This document shows positions 28,197 through 36,656 of a stretch of DNA of 64,000 nucleotides, one piece after another. The notes under the pieces are model-generated. The model was not told where the DNA came from, ran no database searches, and saw only the letters and a program-made list of their open reading frames with translations. The position numbers were made by a program, and so were the translations under genes. The stretch is from Arthrobacter sp. Soil736 (GTDB lineage Bacteria; Actinomycetota; Actinomycetes; Actinomycetales; Micrococcaceae). Position 1 is the stretch's first letter, and the number at the start of each line of letters is the position of its first letter. The DNA lies in NCBI RefSeq assembly GCF_001428005.1, contig NZ_LMSB01000004.1:10046-74045 (forward strand), given 5' to 3'.

Positions 28197-28901
28197 TCAG
28201 GCCTGGGCGAAGGTCTCAGGGCTGTGGGAACAGCTCAGGTCGATGATCAGATCGGCCCGTTCCCGGGTGGAGGCAACAACCGCGGCATTGCGTTGGTCGC
28301 TGCCCAGCGCCCACGCCGCTGCCTCCTCGGGCGGTTTTCCGAAGGCTTCGTGCCGCCTCAGCAGCCGGAGCTGCCGCTCGTCATCGCTTAGGTCCAGGAA
28401 CCAGACCTCGTCGATCTGTTCCCTGCTTTCCCGCCAGCCTTCGGCGTCCAGAAGGAGATAATTTCCCTCCGTAATGACCAGCGGTACGTCGCGGGCCACC
28501 GGGACCGCGCTGCCGATGGATTCCTCCAGGCCGCGATCGAACATCGGGGCATAGACAACCGCTTCCTCGTTCGTCTTGAGCCGGCGCAGCAAGTTGGCAT
28601 ATCCCCATGGGTCGAACGTGTCCGGAGCGCCCTTGCGGTCCCGAGAGCCGTGAGCTGCAAGGACCTTGTTGGCCAGATGGAAAGCATCCATTCCCACCAG
28701 GGCAGCCTGGCCGCCCAAGGCATCGGCGACAGCCTGCGACACGGTGGACTTTCCGGCACCGGGCGCACCAGTGATTCCCAAGATGCGCCGGCTTCCAGCG
28801 ACAGCAAGGGCGCGGGCCCGCTCCACCAGCTCATCTAGCGAGCAGGTCAGCCGCTCCGCTCCCCGGACGGTAGCCGAGGCCCGATCTTCAGCGGTGTTCA
28901 T
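28197..28901 (-). CDS. P-loop sugar/nucleoside kinase (FrcK/uridine-kinase-like)
   Basis: 234 residues. Walker A GAPGAGKST follows an N-terminal helix; GMDAFHLANKVL and FDPWGYANLLRRL are typical of the phosphoribulokinase/uridine kinase superfamily branch found beside fructose-type importers. First gene of the operon. GGAGGA lies seven bases before ATG 28901; a GTG three bases upstream is also possible. It probably phosphorylates the imported or oxidised sugar. Confidence 0.85.
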   Translation of the reverse strand: MNTAEDRASATVRGAERLTCSLDELVERARALAVAGSRRILGITGAPGAGKSTVSQAVADALGGQAALVGMDAFHLANKVLAAHGSRDRKGAPDTFDPWGYANLLRRLKTNEEAVVYAPMFDRGLEESIGSAVPVARDVPLVITEGNYLLLDAEGWRESREQIDEVWFLDLSDDERQLRLLRRHEAFGKPPEEAAAWALGSDQRNAAVVASTRERADLIIDLSCSHSPETFAQA

Positions 28902-29043
28902 CACTGTCTCCTCCGTTGGTCATGCCACGGTGAAGAAGCTCTGCTGCTACACCCTTGAAGCGCTGCCTGAATCAAACCGGTAGGTCTTGATCGCGGGGCT
29001 CGAACCTAAGGGTTCGAGGACTCGCCGTGACCTGCCTTACAGA

Positions 29044-29073
29044 AACCTAGAGGCCCCATGTCATCGATGTCAA
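29044..29073 (-). promoter_or_regulatory. Promoter of the polyol operon
   Basis: On the minus strand TTGACA (29073-29068, perfect consensus) is followed after 18 bases by TAGGTT (29049-29044). The -35 lies inside operator O1, so LacI-type binding would block RNA polymerase. Confidence 0.65.
29058..29073. promoter_or_regulatory. LacI-type operator O1
   Basis: ATGTCATCGATGTCAA, a near-palindrome with the CG centre typical of LacI/GalR sites, overlapping the operon -35. Confidence 0.75.
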
Positions 29074-29090
29074 GGAAAATTCAAAAATCT

Positions 29091-29106
29091 ATGTCATCGA
29101 TGACAT
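29091..29106. promoter_or_regulatory. LacI-type operator O2
   Basis: ATGTCATCGATGACAT is a perfect 16-bp palindrome centred 33 bp from O1, about three helical turns. Confidence 0.8.
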
Positions 29107-29157
29107 GAGTTGCTTGAAGTTACTGCGAGCATCGGGCAGGATGGGGTTTGCGGCTGA

Positions 29158-29173
29158 TTGTCACCGATGACAT
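29158..29173. promoter_or_regulatory. LacI-type operator O3
   Basis: TTGTCACCGATGACAT matches O2 at 14 of 16 positions. It is 67 bp from O2 and 80 bp before the LacI gene, suggesting autoregulation or looping. Confidence 0.7.
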
Positions 29174-29252
29174 CTTCAGCGCTGGAGGTGTTCCCGCGTT
29201 CGGACAGCCCAGCCTGTAGGGTGTGCCCAGCGAACAATGAAGGAGCCGAACC

Positions 29253-30272
29253 GTGACTACCATGCAGGATGTGGCCACGCGCGCCGGAGTGAGTGCCAAG
29301 ACGGTTTCCAGGGTTTTTAACGACGACCCCCACGTCACCGAAGACACGCGGGAGCGCGTTCAGTCGGCCATGCGCGAACTCAAGTACGTGCCGAACATGC
29401 TCGCGCGCACCTTCCGCGAGGGCAAATCAGCCGTTATCGGCATCGCTGTGCCTGACGTCGCCGACCCCTTCTTCGCTGCCGTCACGAAGGGAATTGAACT
29501 GGCAGCACGTGAACACGACATGGCCATAGTCGTTACCAGCCTGGGGGATAACCCGTCCCTAGAGCAGAGCATCATTGAATCGACGGTCCGCCGCCAGATC
29601 GACGGGCTTATTATCGCCCCGATCGCTACCGATCAGTCATACCTCTCCCGCTGGCAGGACAGTTTCCCCATCGTGTTCATTGACCGCATACCCACCAAGC
29701 TCAACGCCGACTACTTCGTCGAAGACGACTTCGGCGGAGCATTTGAAGCGACGCAGCACCTCATCGCCCACGGCCACCGCCGCATCGCCATCGTCGGAGA
29801 CTCAACGGACGTCCCCACCACGAGGCTGCGTCTGGAGGGTTATCGCGCCGCCCTTGATGACGCCGGCCTGGAGAACGACGAAGAACTGATTGCGCTCGGT
29901 TCGCGCGACACGGACGCTGCCGCCCAGGTCTGCAAGAACTTACTGGCGCTGCCCGACGCGCCGACGGCCATCTTCTCCTCCAACGCCCGTTTCTCAACCG
30001 GCGTTTTTCCAGCGCTTCAGGCATTGAACAGAACCGACATTGCGCTCATCAGCTTTGGCGACTTCCCCATGGCGGACGTCCTCCAGCCCTCGGTGTCAGT
30101 CATCGATCAGGACCCTCGACAGGTCGGACGAGTCGCCGCCGAACGCATCCTCGCCCGAATTGCAGCGCCGACCAAGAGGTTCCGACGGAAAAATGTCATT
30201 CCCGTCAAGCTGATCGAACGCCAATCGTGCCAGTCCGTCCGTGCACCGTCTGCATCCGCAGCCATGCAGTGA
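29253..30272 (+). CDS. LacI-family transcriptional regulator
   Basis: 339 residues. N-terminal HTH (MQDVATRAGVSAKTVSRVFN) and hinge helix (PNMLARTFREGKS) are canonical, followed by a periplasmic-binding-like sensor domain. GTG start with AGGAG upstream. Divergent from the polyol operon and next to three matching operators, so it is very likely the operon's repressor, with a sugar or polyol as inducer. Confidence 0.93.
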   Translation: MTTMQDVATRAGVSAKTVSRVFNDDPHVTEDTRERVQSAMRELKYVPNMLARTFREGKSAVIGIAVPDVADPFFAAVTKGIELAAREHDMAIVVTSLGDNPSLEQSIIESTVRRQIDGLIIAPIATDQSYLSRWQDSFPIVFIDRIPTKLNADYFVEDDFGGAFEATQHLIAHGHRRIAIVGDSTDVPTTRLRLEGYRAALDDAGLENDEELIALGSRDTDAAAQVCKNLLALPDAPTAIFSSNARFSTGVFPALQALNRTDIALISFGDFPMADVLQPSVSVIDQDPRQVGRVAAERILARIAAPTKRFRRKNVIPVKLIERQSCQSVRAPSASAAMQ

Positions 30273-30289
30273 TGCCGAGAAGGAGAAAA

Positions 30290-30323
30290 GCGGACGACAA
30301 CGGGATCGCCCGCCGTCGTCCGC
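30290..30323. repeat. REP-like palindrome, copy 2
   Basis: GCGGACGACAACGGG and CCCGCCGTCGTCCGC pair with two mismatches around ATCG. Located between convergent genes. Confidence 0.8.
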
Positions 30324-30366
30324 CAGCTATTTAGCTCTTGGCCCCACAGCTTGCCCAACCCTGAGC

Positions 30367-30837
30367 TCAGTAGCCGTAGCGCTCAACCACGATCTGCGTC
30401 GTGTAGCTGTCGGACTCGGGGCCGTAGTCGTTAATGGTGATCCTTACGTCCCAGCCGTTGATCCTCCCGACTCCCCGGCACGTCAGACCACCTGAGTTGA
30501 ACCGTGGTTCCCTTAGGCACGGCTTGTACTCGTCGGGAGTCAGGCCGACCTGACCCATGTACCGCTCCAGGTCACCGTCTCTGTATGGCGTGTGGGTGTC
30601 CCACCTGTAGGCGTAGTTTGCACACGGTCCGTCAATGGGGATGCAGAACGCTCCGCCCAGTGGTGGCTGCGTCCCGCCGAGCGGTTCCCACGCGGGAGAA
30701 GTCTGCAGCCGATCCGCGATTGCCTTCATCTCTCGAATGTTGGCCTCGTTCTGAAAATGGACATTCATAGAGAAGCCGGCGAGCCCTGCAACGATGACCG
30801 CTACGGCCGCCAAGGCTATCTTGCCTCGACGCCCCAT
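30367..30837 (-). CDS. Membrane-anchored hypothetical protein
   Basis: 156 residues: basic N-terminus, one hydrophobic helix (about 6-26), then a polar extracytoplasmic domain with paired cysteines (FCIPIDGPC, KPCLREP, LTCRGVG). ATG at 30837 has a GAGG site; a GTG at 30855 is an alternative. No family recognised. Convergent with the LacI gene. Confidence 0.7.
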   Translation of the reverse strand: MGRRGKIALAAVAVIVAGLAGFSMNVHFQNEANIREMKAIADRLQTSPAWEPLGGTQPPLGGAFCIPIDGPCANYAYRWDTHTPYRDGDLERYMGQVGLTPDEYKPCLREPRFNSGGLTCRGVGRINGWDVRITINDYGPESDSYTTQIVVERYGY

Positions 30838-30979
30838 GCTATGCCTCGCCCCCACTCAGGACCGCGGACGTGGCCGTTCCACTTCTCTGCTGCCTCCGCG
30901 GTGAGTCCAACAATTGAGCGCCAGTATATGACCGCAAGCCCTTAGCCCTTGGCCACCACTGCTTTCGCAAGGTGCGGGA

Positions 30980-31567
30980 TCACCGCCCGCCAGCGACGGG
31001 AGCCGTGTCGATGGCCACCAGCACCCTGTCGGTAACCTCATCGATGCCGCCGATGCCGTCGACCCGGGTGAGGGTGCCGCGCTCGGCATACTTGGCCACC
31101 ACAGCCTCGGTCTGCTCGTGGTACAGGTCCAGCCGGTGGCGGATAACGGCTTCGTTGTCGTCGCTTCGGCCGGTGTCCTTGGCGCGGCCCAGGAGGCGCG
31201 TCACGAGTTCGTCGTCATCGGCGGTCAGCTGCAGTACGACGTCGAGCTGTTGCCCGCCCTGGGCCAGCACCTCGTCCAGGTAGTCAACCTGGCCGGCGGT
31301 GCGGGGGTAGCCGTCCAGCAGGAAGCCGTTTTCGACGTCGTCCTCGCTGAGGCGGCTGCGCACCATCTCATTCGTGACGCTGTCCGGAACGAAGTCACCG
31401 GCGTCCATGTACTTCCTGGCTTCGAGGCCAAGAGGCGTTCCACCCTTCACCTGGGCGCGGAAGATGTCGCCCGTAGAGATCGCAACAACGCCGAGGCGCT
31501 CCGAAATGCGCTCCGCCTGTGTCCCTTTTCCGGAACCGGGCGGCCCAATAATCAACATTCTTGTCAT
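30980..31567 (-). CDS. adk: Adenylate kinase (short form)
   Basis: 195 residues. P-loop GPPGSGKGT at the N-terminus, STGDIFR, and DGYPRT are all adenylate-kinase signatures (ATP + AMP to 2 ADP). The LID region is the short type usual in actinobacteria. It is not in the ribosomal-protein/secY context where actinobacterial adk normally sits, so this may be a second copy. Monocistronic, with a possible GAAGGG site. Confidence 0.88.
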   Translation of the reverse strand: MTRMLIIGPPGSGKGTQAERISERLGVVAISTGDIFRAQVKGGTPLGLEARKYMDAGDFVPDSVTNEMVRSRLSEDDVENGFLLDGYPRTAGQVDYLDEVLAQGGQQLDVVLQLTADDDELVTRLLGRAKDTGRSDDNEAVIRHRLDLYHEQTEAVVAKYAERGTLTRVDGIGGIDEVTDRVLVAIDTAPVAGGR

Positions 31568-31713
31568 TCGAGTAACCCTTCGTTGTGCCGCTGCTGGCCA
31601 GCCCCATGCTAGGACTTCAAAGGTTGCGACCAGGATGCATCCGGTGGGGCTGGAACCGGGCGCGCTGCTGGCGCAAGGCGGCGCAGGCCCCGGAATCAGG
31701 TCGGTCCGAGGCG

Positions 31714-32478
31714 TCAGGCCTGGTCGGTGGGCATGATCCAGAGCTCGCCGATGGAGGCGCGCCGGGGCCGGGTGACCATGTAGGCAACGCCGTCGGCGAT
31801 GTCCTCGGGGGCGAGGACCTCTGTCTGCTCATAGAAGGGGTCGATCATTTCGCCGCGGACCTCGGGGGTGTTGTGGGAACCCAGCTCCGTGTCGACGCCG
31901 CCGGGTTCCAGGACGCCGACGCGCACGTGCCGCTGGGTGACTTCCTGGCGGAGGGATTCGGTGAAGCCGTTGACGCCGAATTTAGTGAGGTTGTAGACGC
32001 CGTAGCCGTTCCAGGCGACACGCCCGGCGATCGAGCTGATGTTGACGATGTCGGCGACCCGGCGCGGTCCGTCCTCGGCGGCCTTCAGCAGGTGCGGGAG
32101 TGCGGCGTGGGTGGTGTGCAGCAGGCCCTGGACGTTGATGGCGATCATGCGGTCCCACTCCGCGGGGTCCGCGCCGACGACCGGGCCAAGGAGCATCAGG
32201 CCGGCGTTGTTGACCAGGATGTCCAGCTGTCCGAAGCGTTCCACCGTCCGGTCCACGGCGGCCTGCGCCTGGGCGCGGTCGGTGATGTCGGCGTCGATGA
32301 CCAGCGCGGTGCCGCCGGCCTCTTCGATCTCGGCAGCGAGGGCCTCCAGGCGGTCCCGGCGCCGGGCCACGAGCGCCACGGAGGCGCCAAGCGCGGCGAG
32401 CTGCCGTGCGGTGGCGGCGCCGATGCCGCTGCTGGCGCCGGTGACGAGGGCCGCGGTTCCGGTCAGTTCCGATGTCAT
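31714..32478 (-). CDS. Short-chain dehydrogenase
   Basis: 254 residues, classical SDR: TGASSGIG, NNAG, NISS, and YNLTK. RRRD after the first beta-alpha-beta suggests NADP. It resembles general NADP-dependent oxidoreductases. Followed upstream by a REP-like palindrome and another SDR. Confidence 0.87.
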   Translation of the reverse strand: MTSELTGTAALVTGASSGIGAATARQLAALGASVALVARRRDRLEALAAEIEEAGGTALVIDADITDRAQAQAAVDRTVERFGQLDILVNNAGLMLLGPVVGADPAEWDRMIAINVQGLLHTTHAALPHLLKAAEDGPRRVADIVNISSIAGRVAWNGYGVYNLTKFGVNGFTESLRQEVTQRHVRVGVLEPGGVDTELGSHNTPEVRGEMIDPFYEQTEVLAPEDIADGVAYMVTRPRRASIGELWIMPTDQA

Positions 32479-32565
32479 GGGTATGTTCTCCTCCGGCGTT
32501 GGTGCCGGTTTTTGGCCAGCCGGAAGCCGTCGGCGTCCGGCGGATCTGCGGTGGTGGGGCTTGAT

Positions 32566-32595
32566 GGACGACGGCGGGACTTCCCGCCGTCGTCC
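32566..32595. repeat. REP-like palindrome, copy 3
   Basis: GGACGACGGCGGGA pairs perfectly with its complement around a CT loop; flanking TTGCG on the 3' side is shared with copy 1. Confidence 0.85.
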
Positions 32596-32608
32596 GCTTG
32601 CGTGGGAC

Positions 32609-33490
32609 TTAGGCGTCGTCGTGCGCGAGGTTGCTGGAGAGTTCGCGGTGGGCGTCGGCCTGCTCCTTGAGTGCGGCGGCCCGGGAGTCGAATAGCCCGA
32701 CGGCGTCGGCTCCGGCAGCGAACCGCAGCGGTGGCTCCTCCAGCTCCGCCAGCCGGATCAGGGCGTCGGCGAGCTTGGCCGGGTCCCCGCCCTGCAGGCC
32801 GTTCATGCCCTTCCAGGCGGCGACGGTCTGCCGGGTGCGTTCGGCGTAGTCCTCGATGGTGGATTCCGCGTAGCTGGTGGATTCCGGGGTGAGCAGCTCG
32901 GTGCGGAAGAACCCCGGTTCCACGATCATGGTGCGGATGCCGAACGGGGCGATTTCGGGGGCCAGCGACTCCGCCCAGCCCTCCACGCCGAACTTCGATG
33001 CGGCGTACGCGGTGAGGAACTCCCCGCCTGCGATGCCGGCGGTCGAGGAGATCGTGACCACCAGGCCCGAGCGCTGGGCCCGCAGGACCGGCAGGGCCGC
33101 ACGGGTGACGTTCATGGGCCCGAACATGGTGGTTTCGATCTGCGTCCGGAAGTCGTCCGGGGTGATTTCCTCGAAGAACCCGGCGTAGAAGTTGCCGGCG
33201 TTGTTGACGAGTACGTCGATCCGGCCGAACCGTTCGACGGCGGCCCGGATGGCGGCCGCGGCGCCGGCGGGATCGGTGACGTCGAGCTGCACGGCCAGCA
33301 GATCCTTGTCCTCGCCGATGGCCTGGGTGACTTTTTCCGGGTTGCGGCCGGTGGCGACCACCGCGTGGCCAGCGGCCAGGGCCGCCTTCGCGATGTCCAC
33401 GCCCATGCCGCGGCCTGCGCCGGTGATGAACCAGACCTTCTTCTCGGTCATGTTTTCCTTCTGCCCTGCCGTGGTTTCCTGATTAGTCAT
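32609..33490 (-). CDS. Short-chain dehydrogenase
   Basis: About 293 residues. TGAGRGMG, NNAG, TISS and YAASK are present; the long C-terminus matches SDRs annotated as oxidoreductases beside XRE regulators. The 33490 start overlaps the end of the regulator gene by eight bases, suggesting coupling. An alternative ATG at 33451 (MTEKKVWFIT) has a better AAGGA site. Substrate unknown. Confidence 0.85.
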   Translation of the reverse strand: MTNQETTAGQKENMTEKKVWFITGAGRGMGVDIAKAALAAGHAVVATGRNPEKVTQAIGEDKDLLAVQLDVTDPAGAAAAIRAAVERFGRIDVLVNNAGNFYAGFFEEITPDDFRTQIETTMFGPMNVTRAALPVLRAQRSGLVVTISSTAGIAGGEFLTAYAASKFGVEGWAESLAPEIAPFGIRTMIVEPGFFRTELLTPESTSYAESTIEDYAERTRQTVAAWKGMNGLQGGDPAKLADALIRLAELEEPPLRFAAGADAVGLFDSRAAALKEQADAHRELSSNLAHDDA

Positions 33491-34466
33491 GTGATGGTTC
33501 TGTCTTTCCTTGGTGACGTGTCCCTGGCTGCGCGTGGGAGCGCATTTCCGGGACGGTGGGTGTGCCGGCAGGATCGCCGGCCGTGGTTGTTTCGGGAGGC
33601 GATGCCGCCCAGCTGGCGAGGAACGCCAGCGCGTTTTCGGACGCGGAGCCAGGCTCAGCGGTGAAGGTGAACAGAGTCTGTCCCTCATCGCCGGGCAGGT
33701 GCAGCGTCTCGAACTGCAGGGACAAATCCCCGGCGACCGGGTGGTGGAAGCGTTTGGTTCCCGTGGTGTGGATCCGCACGTCGTGGCCGGCCCATAACGC
33801 GGCGAACAGCCCGCTGCGCGTGGTCAGCTCCCCGATCAGCTCGTTCAGCTCCCGGTCGTCGGGGTTCCGGCCCGCTTCCGAGCGCAGCATCGCGACCGTG
33901 GTGGCCGCGATCGCGCGCCAATCGGGATAGAAGTCACCGGCGCGCGGATCGAGGAAGATGTAGCGCGCCTGGTTCGGCAGCCGGCCCGGAGTGTCCGGCC
34001 CCGACGCCGCGGCGAAGTTGAACACCTCCGCGTACAGCGCGCGGCCCAGCAGGTTGGCGGCCAGCACGTCCGAACGGCTGTTCTGCATCATGGCGACGAC
34101 TCCGGTCATGCCGTCGAGAAGGCGCAGCACCCCGGGGCGGACCCGCTGCTGCGCTGGACGGCGCGGTGCCCGGCGCGACGCCGCATTGGCCGTCCGCGCC
34201 AGGTCCATCAGGTGTGCCCGCTCGGCCTCGTCCAGCTGAAGCGCAGCGGCCACCGCCTCGAGCACCGAGTCTGAGACGCCGCGGATGCTGCCGCGTTCCA
34301 GCCGTGTGTAATAGTCCGTGCTCACACCGGCGAGCTGCGCCACTTCCTCACGGCGCAGGCCCGGCACGCGGCGCAGCTCCCCGTAGCTTGGGATCCCGGC
34401 CTGCTCCGGGCTGATCTTCGCACGACGCGAAATCAGGAACTCCCGGATTTCTTCTTTTCTGTCCAC
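33483..34466 (-). CDS. XRE-family regulator with MmyB-like ligand domain
   Basis: About 327 residues. N-terminal HTH (LRREEVAQLAGVSTDYYTRLE) followed by the MmyB-like PAS-type domain (GPDTPGRLPNQARYIFLDP, AATTVAMLR). This pair is common in actinobacteria, often next to the SDR it controls. GTG at 34466 is inferred from family N-termini (VDRKEEIREFL). Overlap with the SDR gene supports joint control. Confidence 0.88.
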   Translation of the reverse strand: MDRKEEIREFLISRRAKISPEQAGIPSYGELRRVPGLRREEVAQLAGVSTDYYTRLERGSIRGVSDSVLEAVAAALQLDEAERAHLMDLARTANAASRRAPRRPAQQRVRPGVLRLLDGMTGVVAMMQNSRSDVLAANLLGRALYAEVFNFAAASGPDTPGRLPNQARYIFLDPRAGDFYPDWRAIAATTVAMLRSEAGRNPDDRELNELIGELTTRSGLFAALWAGHDVRIHTTGTKRFHHPVAGDLSLQFETLHLPGDEGQTLFTFTAEPGSASENALAFLASWAASPPETTTAGDPAGTPTVPEMRSHAQPGTRHQGKTEPSHD

Positions 34467-34635
34467 ATCCACCACGCTACGGAGCCGGTGCAGCCGGTGG
34501 CAGTGTCTATCAGACACCCCCAACCCGCCGGAACGTCGGACCGCAAACTTGGAATGTGCAAAGATTGAAGGTAATAGGGAAGTGGCCGTAATGGGCGGAT
34601 TCCCGCCGAGCCCCTAACAGCAGGGAGACCTGGGA

Positions 34636-35412
34636 ATGCAAAGTGCGGCAATCTCCACTCGCGCCTTGGATCTTCTGTTGCTGCTGCGCGGAAGTGAGCC
34701 CGAAGGGCTCGGCCGCGCAGATCAGGTCTCGTACCAGATCGAGACAGCGATTCTGATGGGAATCCTGACCGAAGGCGACAGGCTACCCACGGAGTCTGCC
34801 CTTGCCTCGGAACTCGGCATCTCTCCGATCACCCTTCGCCAGTCCCTTGCCGCGCTCCGGACCAAGGGCCTGATCGAAACCAGCCGGGGCCGAAGCGGCG
34901 GCAGCGTCATCCGCCGCCAGATCGAGCTTACGGACACGCAGTTGCGGCACAAGCTTCGGGACACCAGCACAGAGGCCCTCAGGGACCTTGGGGACCTCGG
35001 GGCTGCCATCGCGTCAATGTCTGCCCGGCTCGCCGCCCGCCGTGCAGACCCTCAAAACGTTGAGCATCTGGAGGATCTGGTCAAGCGCCACCGGGATACC
35101 GCCGATGAACGTGCGCGGCGCCGCATGGACAGCCGCTTTCACGTGGCCATCAGCATCGCCTCGCAGTCCAGCAGGCTGACCTCGGCGGCGCTGCAACTTG
35201 AGGCTGAGCTGATGACCCTTTGGTGGGGCGACCCTGGCCACTCCGGCAGCGAGAGCGTACTGGTGGACCAGCACAAGGCGATCGTCGATGCGATCAGGAA
35301 GCGGGACGCCGACGCCGCGGCCCGCGCGGCAGAGGACCACAGCCGCAGCCAGACAGAATATTTGATTGAGCAGCATCTGAGGTTGACGATGCGGCCCGAA
35401 GAAGGTGCGTGA
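34636..35412 (+). CDS. GntR-family regulator (FadR/FCD type)
   Basis: 258 residues. Winged HTH near residues 30-95 (PTESALASELGISPITLRQSLAALRTKGLIET) and an all-helical FCD-like ligand domain with the metal-binding-type His/Asp residues (DSRFHVAI, DQHKAIVDAI, EDHSRSQ). Good ribosome site. It overlaps or abuts the cache-domain gene and precedes the amine-oxidase-type cluster, which it probably regulates. Confidence 0.9.
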   Translation: MQSAAISTRALDLLLLLRGSEPEGLGRADQVSYQIETAILMGILTEGDRLPTESALASELGISPITLRQSLAALRTKGLIETSRGRSGGSVIRRQIELTDTQLRHKLRDTSTEALRDLGDLGAAIASMSARLAARRADPQNVEHLEDLVKRHRDTADERARRRMDSRFHVAISIASQSSRLTSAALQLEAELMTLWWGDPGHSGSESVLVDQHKAIVDAIRKRDADAAARAAEDHSRSQTEYLIEQHLRLTMRPEEGA

Positions 35413-35413
35413 C

Positions 35414-36133
35414 GTGGAAACCGTAAAAGAAGCCCTCGAGCGGACCGCCGCCACCCTCTCCGCCAGCATCAACGGCGTCTTCGCGGATCTGGAAAAAATC
35501 GCCGGCGCGGTCACGGCAGCCGCAGAAGCGGTGCCCGGTGTCCCCCGCCGCAGCGCGTACCTGTTCCTGAAGCAAGACCTGGCCGATTTCATTAAGCTGC
35601 ACTCGGACCTCATCGTCGGAGCCGGGATCGCCTACGCCCCAGGGAGCCTCCCCGAGACGCCGCACTGGCTCGAATGGTGGAGGGCACAGCCCAAAGGCGG
35701 GCCGCGCTTCGTCACCCACGACCTCAACCCGGACTCGCTGAACTACTACGACTACACAGGCCGGGAGTGGTTCACCCTTCCCACCTCCACCGGGCGGCCG
35801 GTGGCTGTGGGCCCCTACGTCGACTTCGGCGGCATCAACGTCAACATCATCACCCTCTGCGTTCCCGCTCAAACCGCACAGGGCATGCACGTCCTCGGAT
35901 GCGACCTGACCCTCGCGAACCTTGAGGGAGCCTTCCTCCGGACGCTTCAGCTCCGCGAGCCGGTGGTCGTCCTGCTGGGACCCAATGGCCGGGTCATCGC
36001 CTCAAACAGCGCACGCATCGCAACGGGCACGCTGCTCCTGGACGAAGACCTAGAACGGGCCGAAACCTTACTCGACGTCTCGCCGGGCAACCCGACCCGC
36101 CTGCCCTGGAAGCTCATCAGCCTTCAGCAGTAA
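35414..36133 (+). CDS. Soluble cache-domain protein
   Basis: About 239 residues with no membrane segment or output domain. WLEWWRAQPKG, DYTGREWFTLP, GPYVDFGGINVNIITL match PDC/cache sensor domains that bind small ligands such as amino acids or amines. A free-standing cytosolic cache domain next to a GntR gene is unusual; it could present ligand to the regulator. GTG at 35414 has GAAGG eight bases upstream; GTG at 35405 is an alternative start. Confidence 0.75.
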   Translation: METVKEALERTAATLSASINGVFADLEKIAGAVTAAAEAVPGVPRRSAYLFLKQDLADFIKLHSDLIVGAGIAYAPGSLPETPHWLEWWRAQPKGGPRFVTHDLNPDSLNYYDYTGREWFTLPTSTGRPVAVGPYVDFGGINVNIITLCVPAQTAQGMHVLGCDLTLANLEGAFLRTLQLREPVVVLLGPNGRVIASNSARIATGTLLLDEDLERAETLLDVSPGNPTRLPWKLISLQQ

Positions 36134-36300
36134 GGCCCGCACCTCAAGCGTCGCGGGCCGGCGCCGTCGCAATCACTCCCCGCACAATCCGCGCTGCCTG
36201 GCGCCCACCGGGGTTGCAGGTGAGCCCGAGGTTGTCGTCGATCCCCCAGCACTGGACGTTCATCTCCGATGCGTCACCCAACGCCTGCCATGGTTTCAAA
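36134..36300 (-). pseudogene. Coding remnant, C-terminal fragment of unknown protein
   Basis: On the minus strand a frame without start reads WQALGDASEMNVQCWGID, then DNLGLTCNPGGRQAARIVRG, and stops at 36144-36146. The composition looks coding, but nothing upstream of about 36300 continues it. Likely a deletion relic. Family not recognised. Confidence 0.4.
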
Positions 36301-36314
36301 GTTCAAAAAAGGTA

Positions 36315-36342
36315 TTGCATTTATCATACAATGATGTATCTT
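36315..36342 (+). promoter_or_regulatory. Promoter/operator P1 before the MFS gene
   Basis: TTGCAT (36315-36320), 16 bases, TATCTT (36337-36342). The spacer holds ATCAT-ACA-ATGAT, a perfect palindrome. The same arrangement recurs 1,951 bases downstream (P2). Candidate binding site for the GntR regulator. Confidence 0.65.
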
Positions 36343-36360
36343 TAGTGGTGTAGGTCACGT

Positions 36361-36656
36361 TCTTGCAGAGCAATACGTCGGACTGTCCAAGGAATTCGGG
36401 GAAAACCACGCAGACGTGCGCGGGTGGATGTCCAACTCCAAACTCACGGAGGAGCAGTACGCAGCATTGACGCTGGCAGTAAGCGAAGCGAAAGACCCGG
36501 GCACCAGGTGGACTCGGATCTGCACACGCCCCCATCGCTCATCGCACGCCCAGCGCCATCATCGACCGGGAGGTCAAAGAATGCTCAAGCGCCAACTTCT
36601 CAGTGCCGCGGCAAGGCGGAACCCATGTCATCCACCCCAATCGTCAGGAGTGAAGA
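36361..36656 (+). other. Degenerate coding sequence after P1
   Basis: A startless frame reads AEQYVGLSKEFGENHADVRG and TEEQYAALTLAVSEAKDP and then loses sense around 36500, with a second frame (VDSDLHTPPSLIARPAPSST) taking over. It looks like a decayed gene between the promoter and the transporter. Family unknown. Confidence 0.4.
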
